Of a stretch of 9,065 nucleotides of DNA, positions 7,092 through 9,065 are shown piece after piece; the stretch's first letter is position 1, and each line of letters opens with the position of its first letter. A program made the translations under genes and the position numbers. Source of the stretch: Burkholderiaceae bacterium (GTDB taxonomy: Bacteria > Pseudomonadota > Gammaproteobacteria > Burkholderiales > Burkholderiaceae); contig CANHDS010000014.1 in NCBI GenBank assembly GCA_947459465.1, positions 1 through 9,065 of the forward strand, written 5' to 3'. The notes beneath the pieces are model-generated. The model had not been told where the DNA came from, did no database searches, and saw only the letters and a list, made by a program, of their open reading frames with translations.

Positions 7092-7835
7092 TTACTGATT
7101 TTGCCGATGTGGTGGCTCTTGAAAACCGTGGCGCCGAAAGGTAATCACTAAGGTATCTCGATAGCCATGGGCTCCGGTTGGCTGAATCGGCGTAGTCTCA
7201 TGAATCATCTTCGTATCATTTAATACCAAGGCCGTCCATGAATCTTGCAAAGTAAACCGCAGACCAATTGAGCCTTGAGCTTCAAAAATACGAGTCTCGC
7301 CACCTTTGATGCCCACTCGATCCACTAAGATCACCACGACATAATCGACACCATCGCGGTGAGCCCCCTCGGGCGTCGGGCGCCCAATGCCATCGCTGGT
7401 GTCAATCCGAAATGGATGAGCCTCGATAAACCACTGCGGCGTTGGTGTCAATGTAGAAAAAAACTGAGCCATCTGCACGATCAGTTTTTGCCAATCGATA
7501 TTTTTTTGTAATTCGGTCTCTAGGGGCTCAAACCAACGCTCAATCCCTCCGTGTAGAGCGTTGTAATCAAGCGACTGCCAATGTGCTCGATGTGGCACGA
7601 GTTCTAACTGCGATCCCCGTACGATATAGCTTGCATGCCGTCGGAAACGATAACGGCCACCATCTTTTAAATAAGGATCACGGGGTAGCTGATTCCAATA
7701 ACGCTTTAGAGTATCTAATTGAGTTTTATCAGTTCCGATTAAGCGCGCTAATGAATCCGGTGAAAGAACGGCGTAACCGCGTTCTTCGACTAACTGAGGG
7801 AGTTGACCTAATGGGGTAAAGGGCGGAGTAAACAT
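7092..7835 (-). CDS. Fe(II)/2-oxoglutarate-dependent dioxygenase, PF10014 (2OG-Fe_Oxy_2) type
   Basis: This is a cytoplasmic enzyme of 247 aa. The double-stranded beta-helix core lies in the C-terminal half. The facial triad is H159-x-D161 in PEGAHRDGVDYV and H212 in DTKMIHETTPI. The likely 2-oxoglutarate-binding arginine is R226 in YRDTLVITF. The intervening GGETRIF (residues 178-184) and FTLQDSWTALVLND (194-207) blocks fit the family. PF10014 includes bacterial free L-amino-acid hydroxylases such as L-isoleucine dioxygenase of Bacillus thuringiensis, so a hydroxylase acting on a small amino acid or related acid is the best guess; the substrate is not shown by sequence. The N-terminal region (1-130) holds the conserved RYRFRRHASY block. 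The ATG is 2 bases after the TAXI gene stop, with no separate ribosome site seen, so translation is probably coupled. Confidence 0.9.
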   Translation of the reverse strand: MFTPPFTPLGQLPQLVEERGYAVLSPDSLARLIGTDKTQLDTLKRYWNQLPRDPYLKDGGRYRFRRHASYIVRGSQLELVPHRAHWQSLDYNALHGGIERWFEPLETELQKNIDWQKLIVQMAQFFSTLTPTPQWFIEAHPFRIDTSDGIGRPTPEGAHRDGVDYVVVILVDRVGIKGGETRIFEAQGSIGLRFTLQDSWTALVLNDTKMIHETTPIQPTGAHGYRDTLVITFRRHGFQEPPHRQNQ

Positions 7836-7837
7836 CG

Positions 7838-9065
7838 TTAGTGAAGTGACTGTGCCGCCTGAATCTTCTCGCGTACAAAGGCAACATGAGATTTTAGGTC
7901 ATAAACCTCTTTGGACTGTAAAGCAGAAATGTTCAAGCGCTCAATGCGGCGCTCGAGCTCATTGATTTGATCCAAAATTTCTGCGGTCTGCCCATTGGTT
8001 TGATAGCGCTTTTCAATAGTCTTCAGTATTTTGTAAAAAACAGCCAACTTGATCTTCAAACTAAAACTTACTGCAGCGGGTAAGTAGGTAAAGATAGGTA
8101 ATAAAATAATGAGCAATGGGATTAAGATTTTAATAAACCGCTCAACCCATACTGCGCCCCAAAATGGCAAATGCCGATAAAAAAAGGATGGTCCATCGCG
8201 CAGAAAAATCTCGGCATCTAAATCAATGGGGAAATCCAATCCCTTCGCTGTAGGAAAGTCACCGGCTTTTTGTAAACGGGTGTAATTACGCAAAATATCA
8301 TAAGACGATCCCAGTAAAACGCTCACTGTTGCTGGATTAATGTCCTTTTTACTAACTAAGACGGCGGTCGAGGCCAGTACCCGAATATCGTTTTTTGGTA
8401 AATCATGCGCAATGCTAATTAAGCCCCGTGGAATATCCACACGCTTTAAAAAGGGCATGAGTCGAGAATACGCCTCTGCTTGATCAAAATCCATCAACCG
8501 AATCCCCGGAATCTGATAGAACTTTTGAAGAAGGGGTGCTTCGCTTGCTACCACGACAAACGCCACATCGAGTTCACCACGCTCAAGTTTTTGAGTTGCC
8601 TCATTTGGATTTAGCTTTTCAAGTAACCCGCCTTTGGCAAAATCAAGCTGGTTATGACCAAGAATCATCTCGGTCAATAACTGGGTACCACTGCCCTCAT
8701 TACCGATAGAAACCCGCTTACCCTGAAGCTGACTTAATTGGTTAAGTACCCCACCCTCTTTCGCAAATGCAGCTTGTCGATACCACACCCAAAGTGGTTC
8801 ATAAAAAAGGCCAGCTAACGAGACGAGGTCTGGGTATTGCTGCGCATTCCCAATCCCACTTTGCACAATCGCCAGATCAACGCCCGACTGTGGGTTATTA
8901 ATAAGGGCTAGATTTTCAACACTCCCACCAGTGTTCCGAATCTCTAATCTTATTTTCTCTTTGGCCAGTTCTGTTTGCAATTGCTTAGCAAACTGGCTGT
9001 ACAAGCCCTCCGGAAATCCGGTGGCAATGGTGAGCGTCTTAGGAGGCTGAGGTAATACCGACCAG
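7838..9065 (-). CDS. TAXI-family solute-binding protein with C-terminal membrane anchor and coiled coil (5' end outside window)
   Basis: The frame is open to the window edge. 408 residues are visible, and the real start lies beyond base 9065. Before residue 21 the frame already reads LPQPPKTLTIATGFPEGLYS, the first TAXI strand and its glycine loop. Further TAXI motifs follow: RNTGGSVENLALI (fragment residues 43-55), VDLAIVQSGIGN (62-73), GKRVSIGNEGSGT (115-127) and LDVAFVV (165-171). TAXI proteins normally capture glutamate-like or other organic acids for TRAP permeases. Here the binding domain is followed, after about fragment residue 300, by a strong hydrophobic helix (about 313-333), a basic stretch, and a heptad-like helix (about 361-380, QINELERRIERLNI). 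The C-terminus is thus membrane-tethered with a probable cytoplasmic coiled coil. No TRAP permease gene is visible. It is the most upstream visible gene of the three-gene cluster. Confidence 0.88.
   Translation of the reverse strand, partial: WSVLPQPPKTLTIATGFPEGLYSQFAKQLQTELAKEKIRLEIRNTGGSVENLALINNPQSGVDLAIVQSGIGNAQQYPDLVSLAGLFYEPLWVWYRQAAFAKEGGVLNQLSQLQGKRVSIGNEGSGTQLLTEMILGHNQLDFAKGGLLEKLNPNEATQKLERGELDVAFVVVASEAPLLQKFYQIPGIRLMDFDQAEAYSRLMPFLKRVDIPRGLISIAHDLPKNDIRVLASTAVLVSKKDINPATVSVLLGSSYDILRNYTRLQKAGDFPTAKGLDFPIDLDAEIFLRDGPSFFYRHLPFWGAVWVERFIKILIPLLIILLPIFTYLPAAVSFSLKIKLAVFYKILKTIEKRYQTNGQTAEILDQINELERRIERLNISALQSKEVYDLKSHVAFVREKIQAAQSLH

Noticed and set aside
7583..7819. Plus-strand 78-codon frame opposite the dioxygenase
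   Set aside because: It is antisense to a conserved enzyme with an intact active site, has no recognisable motif, and has no ribosome site supporting it.
7838..9004. TTG at 9002-9004 as the start of the TAXI protein
   Set aside because: The frame stays open to base 9065, and the 20 extra residues contain the conserved first TAXI strand and glycine loop (LTIATGFPEG). The true start is outside the window.
1..9065. tRNA genes, rRNA, CRISPR arrays, insertion sequences, phage or defence genes
   Set aside because: None were recognised by eye. The gene content is almost gap-free, with no direct-repeat arrays, transposase motifs or long inverted repeats.

Overview
The window comes from a moderate-GC proteobacterium. 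The split CcmH/CcmI arrangement, the ccmCDEFGHI order, and the DUF2177 and TAXI-type proteins point to the Betaproteobacteria. Codon use and moderate GC fit a Polynucleobacter-like member of the Burkholderiaceae. That assignment is inference from protein style; no rRNA or other marker gene is present.

Region 1 (1-4886, plus strand) is the distal part of a System I cytochrome c maturation operon: ccmC (5' end outside the window), ccmD, ccmE, ccmF, ccmG, ccmH and ccmI. The genes overlap by 1-4 bases or lie 1-15 bases apart, so they are almost certainly one transcript. Together they take haem delivered to CcmC/CcmD, load it covalently on CcmE, and pass it to CcmF. CcmG and CcmH reduce the apocytochrome CXXCH cysteines, and CcmI holds the apocytochrome. 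The catalytic or ligand residues I could check are present in every member. ccmA and ccmB would be expected upstream, outside the window.

Region 2 (4890-5836) holds a universal stress protein on the minus strand, convergent with ccmI with only 3 bases between the stop codons. Divergent from it is a small four-helix membrane protein of the DUF2177 family. Their roughly 90-base shared intergenic region holds candidate overlapping promoters.

Region 3 (5860-9065, minus strand) is a three-gene cluster transcribed from the right edge leftward. First is a TAXI-family solute-binding protein (5' end outside the window) with a C-terminal membrane anchor and coiled coil. Second is a PF10014-type Fe(II)/2-oxoglutarate dioxygenase. 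Last is a 12-helix MFS transporter. The genes are 2 and 11 bases apart. No TRAP permease is visible. This combination of binding protein, hydroxylase-type enzyme and transporter is the part of the window most open to a new functional assignment. No RNA genes, CRISPR arrays, insertion sequences or gene-free stretches over 300 bases were found.
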